Shown here: piece by piece, positions 44,051 to 56,019 of the stretch
Position numbering within the stretch: position 1 is the stretch's first letter
Layout: each line of letters opens with the position of its first letter
From: Mallotus nudiflorus
Taxonomy: Eukaryota > Streptophyta > Magnoliopsida > Malpighiales > Euphorbiaceae
Assembly (NCBI GenBank): GCA_947683625.1
Contig: CANTUR010000009.1
Location: forward strand, 8,383,501 to 8,447,500
DNA: 64,000 bases
Reading direction: 5' to 3'
Notes under the pieces: model-generated
What the model was told of the DNA's origin: nothing
The model's database searches: none
The model's input: the letters and a program-made list of their open reading frames with translations, nothing else
Program-made: the position numbers and the translations under genes

Positions 44051-45660
44051 ATGCAAACAAGGTCCTAGAATCCTGAATTAGAAGAGCTTATTCCAGAGAT
44101 TGAAAAAACTTACAAATAGAACAGGAGGAGCCAAAGACTTAGAGCAATGGCAAAACAAGGAGCTCTAGCTAGAGCTCTGGAAGAATATGGTGTACCTAGT
44201 ATGACGAGAAGCCAGAATTACATAGTGAAACCCAGCATCAAAGCCAGGACATTCAAAATCAAACCAGCCCACATCCAGATGGTTTCATAATACCATTTCC
44301 TAGGACTACTTTCAAAGGACCCTAATGCCCACCTGGCCTCATTCTTGGGTATTTGTGACACATTCAAAGTGAATCAATCTAGACACAATCAAACTCATAT
44401 TGTTTCCATTTTCCTTAAAGGATAAAGCCAAGCTATAGTTGAGTTCATTAACCCCAAATTCAATCACTTTATAGGACCTTCTCTCTAAGGCTTTCTTAAC
44501 AAAGTATTATCCACATGGAAAGACTACTAAGTATTGTTAGGAATTGGTTGGATTTAAGCAGTAGCATGGTGAATCATTGTATGAAGCCTGGGAGAGATTC
44601 AAATATTTACAAAGAAATTATCCTCACCATGAAATTCTAGACTAGTTGTTGATGCAGACCTTTTGCCAAGGACTGCTAGAATCTTTGCATATTATAATAT
44701 ATGCCACTTCTCAATGCTCTTTTATAAGTAAAGCACCAGTAAATGCATACACACTTTTGGAGAAGATGGCATCCAATAACTACTAATGGCATGGAAAGAA
44801 AAACTAACTAAGGAAAGTTACTGAACTTTATAAAGTCAATGGTTAAAACAAGGTAAATGCCAAATTGGACTCTTTTACAAAAAAATTAGAGAAGCTAAAT
44901 TTTGTAGGACATCCATCTCAAGTTCTCTATTGTGAGGTATGCAGAGTAGTGCATGCTACAGTAGACTATCAGTAAGGTAATCTTTACTCTCAGGGATGCT
45001 CAATTGAGCAACTCAATGCTTTAAACAATTACAATGGTAGATCCCAAGGGAACCCTTACTCCAACATTTATAACCCAAGATGGAGAAATCACCTAAATTT
45101 TTCATGGTCAAATCAAGGTGGACACCAAACTCAAAATTTACAACAGAAATACAATCTTCCACCCCTACCAGGTTGTCAACAAAGAACATGACTTCTCAAT
45201 CTGAACCCAAATCCAATATGGAATTAATGATGAAAAATTTCATCCTAACACAAAATAAGGTAATGCAGATGGTTAAGGACAACCTCAAACATCATGTGGA
45301 AAATTTCAATTGGTACGATGCTAGGATGGAATAGTTGACCATACATGTTCAATTACTAGAGAATCAAGTTGTTCTCAAGCAAGTTCCTCTAATTTTTGCC
45401 AACTAGGTCACTTTCTAGGTCAACCTCAAAACATGAGAGAGCAAGCCCAAGAAATAACTCTGCAAAGTGGGAAGAATGTACCAAAGGTTGAATCAAAGAA
45501 TAAGGAATAGGGAGTTAAGCTAGAGACCACTCAGTAACCATAGGCAGAAGCACATGAGCCAAAGACACTCAAGACTCCCTACTTACCATTCCCTTAGAGG
45601 ATGCATAACTCTGCTTTGGATAAACAATTCTAGAAGTCTTAAAGGTGTTTAAACAGCTAG
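44051..45660 (+). pseudogene. Athila-2 gag
   Basis: Starts at ATG 44051 (MQTRS). The N-terminal NPELEELIPEIEKTYK and RRSQRLRAMAKQGALARALE precede the capsid (SKDPNAHLASFLGICDTFKV). The C-terminal part 45080-45334 is basic and Gln/Asn-rich. Numerous stops (TAA/TAG for Gln, TAG for Trp). The truncated copy at 63326-63899 has the same start. Confidence 0.75.
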
Positions 45661-46385
45661 ACATCACCATTCCTTTCTTGGAAGCAGTTACTCAAATGCC
45701 CAAGTATGCCAAATTTTTTAAAGACATCACGTCCAATAAAAGGAATTAGGATAATTATGATACTATTCCAATAAATGAGGAGTGTAGTGCAGTTATTAGA
45801 AATAAGCTTCCTCAAAAGCTTCAGGATCCAAGGAGTATCACTATACCTTGTGTTGTTAGTAAATTTTCTATTGGTAGAGCTCTTTGTGATCTAGGAGCTA
45901 GTGTCACTATAATGCCTTTATCTCTGTGTAGGAAATTGAACACAGGTGAACCCAAATCAACAAATATTTCTTTATAGCTAGCTGACACGTCTATTGTCTA
46001 CCCATAAGGATCTTGGAAGATATACCAATCAAGGTTGGAGAATTTTATGTGCCCTGTGACATTATGGTATTAAAGATGGAAGAACATTCTCAAATTCTCA
46101 TAATTTTAGGAAGACCATTCTTAGCCACTACTAGTGCTATAATTCATGTGATGTGGGGTAAAATCAAGCTCAAAATTGAAGAAGACACAGTTGAGTTTGA
46201 TGTATTTCAAATGAAAAAGATCCTTCATTAACAAACACCTACTTTAGAGTACATGTTATGCAAAGGTATATAGAGAAAATATTCAGGAAGAAATACCCTA
46301 AAGATCCACGAGAAAGCAAGCCTCACCTGAGATATAAAATCTGATGAAGAAGATCATAAAGTAGTAACTTTCATAAACACCATGA
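45661..46385 (+). pseudogene. Athila-2 aspartic protease
   Basis: ALCDLGASVTIMPLSLCRKL has the active-site Asp at 45888-45890 and the canonical DLGAS. PIKVGEFYVPCDIMVLKMEE and ILGRPFLATTSAII follow (46013-46231). A stop and a frameshift near 45975-46010 separate the halves. Confidence 0.8.
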
Positions 46386-47342
46386 ATGCCTCTATTGCAC
46401 TACCTAAAGGGGCCAATAAGGTATAACCCCTTACCCCCTCATGATTTCTACATTGTCTATGCTTTAAAAGAGGAAGACACACCAAAGGTTGAACTTAAAA
46501 CACTTCCTTCTGATTTAAGGATTGCTTTTCTAAGACCTAATTCTACTTATTTGATTATTGTTAATGCACAGTTAAATGGTGAACAAGTGGATAAGTTGCT
46601 TAGAAAGGGAGATCATAGGGGATACTATAGATGACTTTAAAGGGATTAGCCCTTCTTTTTGCATGCATGGGATCCATTTAGAGGAAGGTTGTTCACCCTC
46701 TATCAAGCATCAAAGAAGATTTAATCCTTACATGAAGGAAGTGGTTAAAAAGGAAATAATAAAATTATTCGATGCTGGTATAATTTACCCAATCTCTGAT
46801 AGTAATTGGGTTAGCCCTATCCATATGGTCCTAAAGAAAGGTGGTATGACTGTGATTAAAAATGAACATAATGAATTGATCCCTACTATGATAGTTATAG
46901 GATGGAGGATGTGTATAGATTTCAGGAAACTAAACAAGGCTACTAAGAAAGACTATTTTCCTCTTTCTTTTATTTACCAGCTTTTATAGTGACTTGAACA
47001 TCACTCATTTTTCTGTTATCTAGATGGATACTCCAGAATTTTCCAGATTCCTATACACCCTAAGGACCAAGAAAAGACCATATTCACATGTCCCTATGGC
47101 ACTTTTACTTACAAACATATGCCTCAATGCCCTTGTAACCTTTTAGAGGTGCACGATGGTAATCTTTTTTGAATTTATTGAGAATATTATGGAAGTGTTC
47201 ATGGATGACTTATCTGTACATGGTTCTTCATTTGATAATTTCCTTAACAATCTATCTAAAATTTTTAGAGATGTGACGAGGTCAGTTTAGTTCTAAACTG
47301 GGAGAAATGTCACTTCATGGTCATAAAATGAGTTATTATGGG
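46386..47342 (+). pseudogene. Athila-2 reverse transcriptase, N-terminal part
   Basis: 46576-46989 reads GISPSFCMHGIHLEEGCSPS, KHQRRFNPYMKEVVKKEIIK, IYPISDSNWVSPIHMVLKKG and WRMCIDFRKLNKATKKDYFP. The catalytic box is FMDDLSVHG with both Asp codons intact at 47204-47209. Frame breaks occur near 46985 and 47125. The gene is interrupted at 47347 by the solo LTR and resumes at 49442. Confidence 0.85.
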
Positions 47343-47347
47343 ACACT
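47343..47347. repeat. Target duplication ACACT (left) of the solo LTR
   Basis: Repeated at 49437-49441. Removing the LTR and one copy restores a continuous RT reading (GHL...SNKGIEVDRAKVE). Confidence 0.9.
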
Positions 47348-49436
47348 TATAGATGACAGGGTTTAGCGTGCATCCAAGATTTTAGCAACTGTGACACTGT
47401 TTAGGCTCAGGGCTTTAGGGAACACACTACTATGTCACAAATTCATAGCATGGAGAAGAGGAGCTACCACCCAGGGTAATAACTAGGATAATTTGATTGG
47501 TGGTACTCAATTATCTAAAAGAAAGTTAGCACCACAACCAAGAGATTTTGGAAATGGAATACTAACTTCTCTTAGTCTAATGTTCATTTAGAATAATTTT
47601 ATAAATGATTATTTCATCCTCTAATTACATGAAATTTTATTTAAACCCTATTTGACATCCATCTAAGCCTAGGCATCTAGTCAATAAAATTACATAAAAA
47701 AAAGCACTCAAGATAGTGTTGTCCCTAAGTTTAAACTATGTTAATTATAATAAAAAGTTAACTATATTTACATTTTATTTTCAAGTGAGAAAGGGACCAA
47801 AGGTGGGCCTACATTTTTTATTAATTAGTAAGCCTATATCTATTTATTTTAGTTTTTCTAAGGAATGGGCTTAAGTCCATTAAATTTAAAAGAAAGTTAA
47901 ATTAGTGGGCCTAAGTCTAACCTAATTTTATTTTAAGTGAAATGTAGGCATAAGTCTATTTATTTAAAAGAAATGAAATTAAATGGGCTGAGCTAAGTCT
48001 AAACAAGTTTTAATTAACTAAGTGGGCCTAAAATCTAAATAACCTAGTGCGCCTAAATTGATTTTAATCATTTAAAGACCTAAACCATTTTTAAGCCTAT
48101 TTTAAGTGAGTTAGACCTAAGCATAGGTTTAGGGTCCAAAATAATATGAAAATGCAAAAACACAACCCAAAATAAATAAAACACAAAGAAGGATTAAACA
48201 AACATTTTAGTGATTTTCTAGAAACCCTAAATTAATTACATGCAAACCCTAAATTGAGCTACTGCCACCATTGATTTTAATTGATTTTTACCCAATTGAA
48301 CCTAATTACTAATTGATTTTAAATGCAAAAAATTAAATCTTTCACTATTCCCACTAATGGGGCTATTACAAATTGCGTACAAAAATTAAAATTAAACAAT
48401 TATACACCCATGAATTGAAAAATGAAAATTAAAACCCTAATATCTACTAGAAAATAGTACAGAATATTCCATGGCATTATATAGATCTTCTATTCGTTTG
48501 AACATAGGTAGTATCCTCCTCAATCCACAATCGGACATTAAAATAAAAACATTAGTAAAACTAAATCAAATAATAAAATATCAATAAAAAAGATAATGAA
48601 ATAAAAGAGAGAAGGGAAAGAGAAAATGGAGTGCTGTGCAAATCCTTGTTTTAGCTCCTCAAACTAGGATTTTCACCATTGAAATTGAATTATTATTGAT
48701 TTTGGACTAGAACTAAAAGAACAATGAATCATCCTCATTAAAATGAATTATATCAAGAAAACTAAGGCTTTTAAAGAACAAAAGAAACCAAAGTTTATAG
48801 TGTACAGGGTGTTCTCAGTGGCGTTTAGATTTTCGGGCTTTTTGCATTGTCAGGTTTTTTTTTATGCTATTCTCTTCGCCCTATTTTCTTTTTTTTTCCT
48901 TGCACGCATGTAGACTCTTTGTTTTTTAAAGCTGAGTCTACCTACATACTGACTTCCCCATTTGTAGGAATAGACTATCTCTTCAAAATATACCGATAAC
49001 AAAATTTGATTTTGAAAGCTCCTTACACGCTTTGAACACATCAAAAATTTTTTTACTGATAATAATATTATTATTAACTTTTTAATCAATACAAGCACTG
49101 AAAAATAAATGAAAAATTTAAGAAAATAGGCAAAATTTTAAAAAAATGGACTTTTAACGCATCGACATTGTATAATGCCGGTCAGCATTGTGTAATGCTG
49201 GTTAGCATTGTATAATGCTAGTCGGCATTATGTAATTCCAGTCAGCATTTTTTTAAATTTTAATTACCAAATGACCCCTAAAAAATTGACTCCCTTTTAA
49301 TCAAATCCTTAAAATATTGCAATGTAGTCCCTAAAGTCCAAAAAATTGACAACCAAGTTCAATTTTTGAATAAATTTCATGATAGGGGCTTACATTATAA
49401 TTGTGCACAATGACATCTCAAAATTGGGTGCTTACA
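47348..49436 (-). mobile_element. Solo LTR of a Tat-B-type element (2089 bp)
   Basis: It starts TATAGATGACAGGG and ends GGTGCTTACA on the plus strand, matching the Tat-B LTR end to end, with a perfect 5-bp target duplication and no internal element sequence. It was produced by recombination between the two LTRs of a former insertion. Frames inside it, such as 48862-49098, are not genes. Confidence 0.95.
49174..49253. repeat. 20-bp-period dyad array in the solo LTR, 4 units
   Basis: Exactly four 20-bp units: AATGCCGGTCAGCATTGTGT, AATGCTGGTTAGCATTGTAT, AATGCTAGTCGGCATTATGT and AATTCCAGTCAGCATTTTTT, preceded by a degenerate partial unit. The full Tat-B 5' LTR has eight. Confidence 0.9.
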
Positions 49437-50421
49437 ACACTTAGTATCTAACAAGGGCATAGAGGTAGATAGAGCAAAAGTTGAAGTCATTGAAAAGCTT
49501 TCACCTTCCACTAGTGTTGAAGGAATCCACAGTTTCCTAGGACATGCAGGGTTTCATAGAAGATTCATCAAGGATTTCTCAAAGATTGCAAAACCCCTTA
49601 CTAATCTGCTTGCTAACGATGGCTTGTTTATTTCTAATAAAGATTATTTGGATGCATTTTGTAGGCTAAAGGAGGCTTTGATATCTACTCCAATTCTGCA
49701 ATCACTTGACTGAAACCTCCCCTTTGAAGTAATGTGTGATGTCAGTAACTATGTTGTTGGTGATGTTTTAGGGAAAAGGAGAGACGAATAGGTATATGCC
49801 ATTTACTATGCTAATCACACGTTGGATGAAGCTCAACTGAATTATGCCACCACTAAGAAGGAGCTTCTTAAATTTTTTGCCATTAACAAATTTCGCTTTT
49901 ATTTGATAGGTAGTAAAGTGATTGTGTTCACTGATCATGCAGCTTTGAAGTACCTCCCCTCCAAGAAAGAGTCCAAACCTCATTTGATATAGTGGATACT
50001 GCTCCTATAAGAATTTGACATAGAGATTAAGGATAAGAATGGAGTAGAGAATGTTGTAGCTGACTACTTGTCGAGGTTGGAACTGCAAGGGGAAGGTTTT
50101 GAATCACCAATTGATGACTATTTCAAAGGACAACAGTTGATGCAAATGCAAATTTCAATACCCTGGTATGTAGATTTTATCAATTTCCTAGGACGTGGAG
50201 TGTTACCACCTGAGCTTACCTACCAGCAGAAGAAAAAGTTTTTCTATGATATTAAATATTATTATTGAGAGGAACCTCTTCTATACAAGAAATGTGGAGA
50301 TGGTCTAATTAGGTGATGCCTTATATAGGATAAGATTCAGGCTGCCTTAACACATTGCCATTCCCTCGAATGTGGAGGACATTTTAGCTCCACTAAGACC
50401 GTAGCCAAGGTCCTATAAAGT
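49437..50421 (+). pseudogene. Athila-2 RT end, RNase H and integrase start, duplicate unit 1
   Basis: After the ACACT duplication the RT continues (GIEVDRAKVEVIEKLS, LGHAGFHRRFIKDFSKIAKP). RNase H follows with MCDVSNY, TTKKELL and VFTDHAALKYL. The integrase start contains YWDFINFLGRGVLPPELTYQ-like sequence at 50166-50230. A run of stops disables it. It breaks off at 50421, where the second copy of LTR sequence begins. Confidence 0.75.
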
Positions 50422-51026
50422 GGTTTTTTTTATGCTATTCTCTTCTCCCTTTTTTTCTTTTTTTCCTTGCACACACGCAAACTCTTTGCTTTTTAAAGCA
50501 GATTTTGTCTACATACTGACTTGCTTAATTATAGGAACAAACTATCTCTCCAAAACTGACCGATAACAAAATTTGATTTTGAAAGTTCCTTACGCGTTTT
50601 GAACACATTTAAAACAATTTTACAGATAATAATAATAATATTAACTTTTTAATCAATAAAAACACTGAAAAAAGAGATAAAAAATTAAGAAAATAGGTAA
50701 AAATAAAAAAAAGGACTTTTAATGCATCGACGTCATGTAATGCCAACATTACATCAATGCGGATCGGCATTACATAAGATTACACCAATGTCGATCGGCA
50801 TCACACCATTGTCGATGGGCATTAAATGTCGATCCTAATTTTTTAACTTTTAATTACCAAAAGACCCCTAAAAAATTGACTTCCTTGTAATCAAATCCTA
50901 AAAACATTGTAATCTAGTCCCTAAAGTCCAAAAAATTGATAACCAAGGTCAATTTTTGAATAAATTTCATCATAGGGGCTTACATCACAATTGTGCACAA
51001 TTGCATCCTGAAATTGAGTGCTTACA
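50422..51026 (-). repeat. Second copy of the Tat-B LTR tail, with rearranged dyads
   Basis: Corresponds to 48853-49436. At 50724-50835 the dyad units are rearranged (ATGCGGATCGGCATTACAT, AATGTCGATCGGCATCACAC, ATTGTCGATGGGCATTAAAT) while the flanks remain clearly alignable. Confidence 0.85.
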
Positions 51027-51600
51027 ATATTTAGTATTTGACAAGGGCATAGAGGTGGATAGAGCAAAAGTTAAAGTCATTGAAAAGCTTTCACCTTCCA
51101 CTAGTGTTAAATGAATCTACAGTTAAAACCCCTTACTAATCTTCTTGCTGAAGATGCCTTGTTTATTTTTAATAAAGATTATTTGGATGCATTTTATAGG
51201 CTAAAGGAGGCTCTGATATCTGCTCCAATTATGCAACCACCTGACTGGAACCGCCCCTTTAAAGTAATATGTGTTGCTAACAACTATAATGTTGGTGGTG
51301 TTTTAGGGCAAATGAGAGACAAACAAGTATATGCCATATACTATGCTAGTCAAACCTTGGATGAAGTTCAACTAAATTATGCCGCCATTAAGATGGAGCT
51401 TCTTGCTATTATTTTTGCCATTGACAAATTTTGCTCTTATTTGACATGTAGTGAAGTGACTGTGTTCACTGATCATGTAGCTTTGAAGTACCTCCTCTCC
51501 AACAAAGATGCCAAACCTCATTTGATAAGGTAGATACTGCTCCTATAAGAATTTAACTTAGAGATTAAAGATAAGAGTGGAGTAGAGAATGTTGTAGCTG
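51027..51600 (+). pseudogene. Athila-2 RNase H, duplicate unit 2
   Basis: 51111-51533 is a 140-codon open frame (LLAEDALFIFNKDYLDAFYR, CVANNYNVGGVLGQMRDKQV, MELLAIIFAIDKFCSYLTCS, EVTVFTDHVALKYLLSNKDA). The first catalytic Asp of the CDAS-type motif is absent (CVAN). The ~60-bp deletion near 51123 removes the LGHAGFYRRFIKDFSK block present in unit 1. Confidence 0.8.
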
Positions 51601-52680
51601 ACAACCTGTCTAGGTTGGAACTGCCTGGGAGAGGTTCTGAATTACCAATTGATGACTATTTCAAAGGAGAACAGTTGATGCAAATGCAAGTTTCAATACC
51701 CTAGTATGCAGATTTTGTCAATTTCCTAGTACGTGGAGTATTACCACCTAATCTTACCTACCAGCAGAAGAAAAAGTTTTTCTCTAATGTTAAATATTAT
51801 TATTAGGAGGAACCCCTTCTATACAAGAGATGTGGAGATGGTCTAATTAGGTGATGCCTTATAGAGGATGAGATTCAAGTTGTCTCAACACATTGTCATT
51901 CCCTCAAATGTGGAGGACATTTTAGCTCTACTAAGACCACACCCAAGGTCCTCCAAAGTGCTTTTTACTAGCCAACTCTTTTCCAAGATGCCAAACAGTT
52001 TATGATGAATTGCGACATATGCCAGAGAATAGGGAACATAGGAAGAAGGAATGAAATGTCATTTATTGGAATACTAGAAATTGAAATTTTTTATGGTTGG
52101 GATTGGATTTTATAGGGCCATTTCCAAGCTCACTAGGGAACAAATATATATTAATTATGGTGGACAATATATGAGTTAGGGTGAACTACATTTAAGACCC
52201 CCATTGGTGCTTCTCCATTTAGACTCCTCCATGGAAAATCTTGTCATATACTAGTGGAACTAGAACACTAAGCTTTTTAGGCTACAAAATTTTTAAACTT
52301 TGATATACAAAAGGTTGGTGATCAGAGACTTCTCCAGCTGAATAAACTTGAGGAATTCAGACTGACTTCTTATGAGAATGCCATGATTTATAAGGAAAGA
52401 ACAAAAAGATAGCATGATAAGCATATTATGAAAAGAGAGTTCAAAGCAGGAGACCAAATTCTATTGTTTAACTCTAGACTAAAACTATTTCCAGGAAAGT
52501 TAAAATTAAGGTGGTCAGGAACTTTCACTGTTAAACAGGCCTATCTATATGGGGCAGTAGAGATATGGAGTCATAACTATAGTTCATTTAAAGTCCATAG
52601 CCAGAGGTTGAATCTTGATCATCAGGTTGAGGAATTTCCAGCAAGAGCTTCTTTTGTACTTTTATCACCTACCTGACCTC
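51601..52680 (+). pseudogene. Athila-2 integrase with core deletion
   Basis: The zinc-binding and first-Asp parts are visible (about 52005-52160, up to YILIMVDN). The sequence then jumps at about 52170 to the block that lies some 350 bp further on in Athila-1 (TPIGASPFRLLHGKSCHILV). The second Asp and the Glu of the DDE triad are gone. The C-terminal domain 52428-52676 (FKAGDQILLFNSRLKLFPGK, LKLRWSGTFTVKQAYLYGAV) is open. Confidence 0.8.
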
Positions 52681-53090
52681 TCGTACATTAGGTCGAGCTT
52701 ATGACTTTAAACAAAGCACTTCTTGGGAGATAACCCAAGTTTTATTTATTTTTTCTTTTCAATTTTTTTAATTAGTTTGATTCCCCTAAGGAGTTCTATT
52801 CTTTATATAGATTTTTGAATACCTGGGATATACATGCAACAAATACTATTCTCAAGTTATTAATGATATCTAAAATACAAATTATTGTAGCATCGAGAAA
52901 TAATTAGGGAATTTTTCTTTACTTTTGTTTATATATATATATATATTTATATTTTTGTGCTTGAATGTTTTGTTGTCTTTGAAAATATTTGCAGTGCTTT
53001 TGGAAAGATAATTTCAAGTAGGGACATATGTTACTATATTTCACATTGTATGCATGCATATTAAGGGCCAAGCTTCATAAACGTAACATG
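52681..53090. other. Athila-2 post-integrase spacer
   Basis: AT-rich, with a short (TA)n at about 52929-52950. No ORF comparable to the extra ORF of Athila-1 was seen. Confidence 0.6.
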
Positions 53091-53460
53091 GGGACCAAAA
53101 AATGACACACCCATGCAAACGGGTAGTAAAACACGGTCGTGCCTCACCTAGCATGGTCATGCCATTTTGTCCATTTAGTCAGCACGGTCATGCCCTATCT
53201 AACATGGCCGTGTGATATTTGTGCCTTCAATAAGCATGACCATGCCCCCTAAAGCATGACCATGTCATTCTCATGCACACATTTTGCACGGCCATGCCCC
53301 CTAAAGCACGGCCATGGCATTCTCATGCACACACTTTTCATGGTCGTGCACTCACCAAACACGACCATGTGATTTTCAAGCTTCTAATGTGCATGGGCAT
53401 GTGCATTATCCATGCATTCACACATAGCATGAGCATGTAGATTCTAAAGGCACGTGACTT
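53091..53460. repeat. CACGGCCGTG-type palindrome array downstream of integrase
   Basis: About 14 motifs such as CACGGTCGTGCC, CATGGCCGTGTGAT, CATGACCATGCC, CACGGCCATGCC and CACGACCATGTGAT. They are paired at roughly 20-28-bp spacing and separated by T-rich, ATGCACAC-containing spacers. The segments around 53225-53285 and 53285-53345 are near-duplicates. Confidence 0.85.
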
Positions 53461-54503
53461 TTCATTTTCATATGAACCATTTGACACCCCTTTTTCACCT
53501 CCATTAACCCAAAACCTCCAAAACACTTTTTCAAATTCTTTTTGTGTCAACTTTTTATTTTATATTTTATTCTCTATTTTTTTATTTATATTTTCTTTTT
53601 ATGGATTCCAGACACTTCCTTTCATTTGTAGTGCAACACATTGAGGACAATGTAAAATTCAACTATGGGGGAGTTTTTACTTACTTTATCATTTTAGTAT
53701 TTTATCTTATTAATTTTGAGTAATTTGTCATTTATTTATTGCATTTCTAAAAAAAATCCCACACTTTTATTTTTGCTAACTTGTTATAATTATAAGCTTT
53801 GTAAAAATTAGCTAGTCTAGTTGATGCAGTATGTGGTTAATTCTTGTAGAATATGGTTTAAAGCTTTGTTAATATTTAAGAATTAGACTTTTTAACTTTT
53901 AATCAACCTAAATGTATACCTCTCTTTTGTTTTATTTAAAAAGAACTTTTTGATAAAATTTTTGCAATCAAGAGATTTGGATAAATTTTTATTATTAGGA
54001 AAACCTTTTTTTCTATTATATGATAATTCAACTCCAAAAAAAAAAGGGATTAGAGGAGCAAAAATCTCCATTCTACTCCATTGCTAAAATTAAGTATGAG
54101 TAATCCAAAGGTATCTAACGGCATTATTCATGCTTAGTAATACACGAACGATAGGGAAAACTAAAGTTGGGAAGGATTCTAATCCAACATAAATGAATAA
54201 AAATAAAATAAAATAAAAATTCAACTGGTTATCATATCTAGCTTAAGGGTTGACTAATAATTTAAATATGTTTGACTTTCCTTAGTTTATAAGTTTTAGT
54301 TCATAGATTCTTATGAATAATTTATTTAAGAGGTATGCTTCACTTGGTAATATTTGTAGTCTTTTCTCAATTTATTAACTTAGTTTTGCTAAATAATACT
54401 TGTATTATCGCAATACTTTATTCATTAAATTATCTATAATTTTATTTTAATATACTCATATTATTGTTATAATAGGGTTCTTGCTTAAGGACAAGCAAAA
54501 GTT
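53461..54503. other. Athila-2 3' untranslated region
   Basis: AT-rich. It includes ACATTGAGGACAATG at 53638-53652, the motif also present in Athila-1. No gene was seen; the minus-strand frame 53338-53550 is chance. Confidence 0.6.
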
Positions 54504-54519
54504 CAAGTGTGGGGGAATT
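54504..54519 (+). other. Athila-2 polypurine tract
   Basis: CAAGTGTGGGGGAATT lies directly before the 3' LTR and is shared with Athila-1. Confidence 0.85.
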
Positions 54520-56019
54520 TTATAATTGCATTTTACTATTAAAAATTACACTCTTTAGTCTCTTTTTAATTTAATAACATTTCATTTTAGTTGCATAATT
54601 TTCCATTTTCTACATAATAATTAATAAATTTAGTATTTAGAAAATATTAGGACATTTATTATAGATATAATCATGCATTAATTAAAAAAATAAGAAGTTC
54701 ATATTTTCTATCTAATTTGTATATTATTCTCAATGAGTTTTTATTTTGGCTACAGGAAATTAAAACATCAGGTGTGCAATGCTGAACAAGAGTCAAAATC
54801 AAGAAAGTCAAAGAATAGAACATGGACATGCAAAACTCAGGCTTGAAGAATGCATGGCCATGCAATGCCATGCACAATTATGCCAAGAAATGAAGGACAT
54901 AGCACATGGCCGTGTGAAGCATCACACGGTCGTGCCATTATGAGGTATGCAAGATGCACGACCATGCAAGGCATGACATGGTTATGTCATATTTGTACTA
55001 TAAGGTAGCACGACCATGGTCATGGGCACACGATCATGTCATTCTTTCCTTATAAGTGTGCACGGTCGTGCAAGTCCAGCTATGCTTATACATTTAAGGA
55101 ATTTCCGCTTGGACACATGCATCACACGCAACCCTATTTTATAGGATATAAGAGCATGTTAAACAGGGGTAGCAAACAATGAAGGAGAGGGCAAAAAATA
55201 TAGTAGACAAAGTAAATATAGAGAGACAAGGAGACAGAGAAGAGGATTAAAGAAATAGAGACAAGAAACACAAACTATTTTCTCTAGACTTTTTCTTCTT
55301 TTATATTCATTTATTCCTATCTTTAATAATTTACATTAAGTGTAACTAAACTCTTTTAGAGTTTGGATTCATGTAGCCAGGATTACTAGTTGTCTGGATA
55401 TTGTTTTATTATAGTTAATTATCAACGGTAGGTTTCTGACGTTTTGCTTCATTAATCTTGTATTTAATTTAGGCCTGATTAAATGCATGCCTGTGGATAA
55501 ATTTATGATAACAAAAGTTGCATTATTTTTTAGCTTATAAAATATGTGATTCTAGGGACTTTTGATCATGAAAGTAGACAAGACTTTATGGGATTAATAG
55601 ACTGTTAAGGAACTTAATAAACCTGAGTAATTCATTAGACCATGAGAATAGGTTGTGTTTGCTTTAGGTATGCCTGAGTGACCTTGAAAGAAGCCTTAGG
55701 AATTTATGAACATCCTACCCTTAGTTAAGATTTATTAACTGAATTAACAAAATAGGTAATTCGAGCAAGTTCTTGGTGAATGAATCCAATCTTTAGATTT
55801 TAAATCTTGAATTTCTTTAGATATAATATGTTTACATTAACATTCTGTTTTTATTTTTTTTTGTTAATTTATTCTTGCAATTTAAAATCATTCATTATAT
55901 TACCTTGTAAAAGGCAATATAACACTTAGTGCTAGAATTTCTTATCTCCCAGTGAGAATGATACTCACTTATCATATATTACTTGTAATGAGCCATACAC
56001 TTGTACAAATCGCTCAACA
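54520..56019 (+). repeat. Athila-2 3' LTR (1500 bp)
   Basis: Aligned with 42426-43914. It ends GCTCAACA, and its first bases TTATAATTGC are decayed from TGATAAYTGC. It has CACGGCCGTG-type motifs at 54900-55075 (CACATGGCCGTGTG, CACACGGTCGTGCC, CACGGTCGTGCAAG). It contains no gene. Confidence 0.9.

Larger units (their letters stand above)
48853..51960. repeat. Tandem duplication spanning LTR tail and pol: units 48853-50421 and 50422-51960
   Basis: Unit 2 starts GGTTTTTTTTATGCTATTCT, matching 48853 inside the solo LTR, runs through the same LTR end, the same host junction, and the same RNase H and integrase start, and ends at 51960. Unit 2 has a ~60-bp deletion near 51123 in the RT connection and diverged dyad repeats. 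The duplication therefore postdates the LTR insertion. Confidence 0.9.
42426..56019 (+). mobile_element. Athila-2: Athila-type LTR retrotransposon, 13.6 kb, with nested solo LTR and tandem duplication
   Basis: LTRs are 42426-43914 and 54520-56019. It has a tRNA-Asp-type PBS, then gag, protease, RT, RNase H and integrase, and a polypurine tract CAAGTGTGGGGGAATT. It belongs to a different family from Athila-1 by LTR sequence. It contains a solo Tat-B LTR (47348-49436) in RT, a tandem duplication (48853-51960) and a deletion in the integrase core. Confidence 0.9.
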
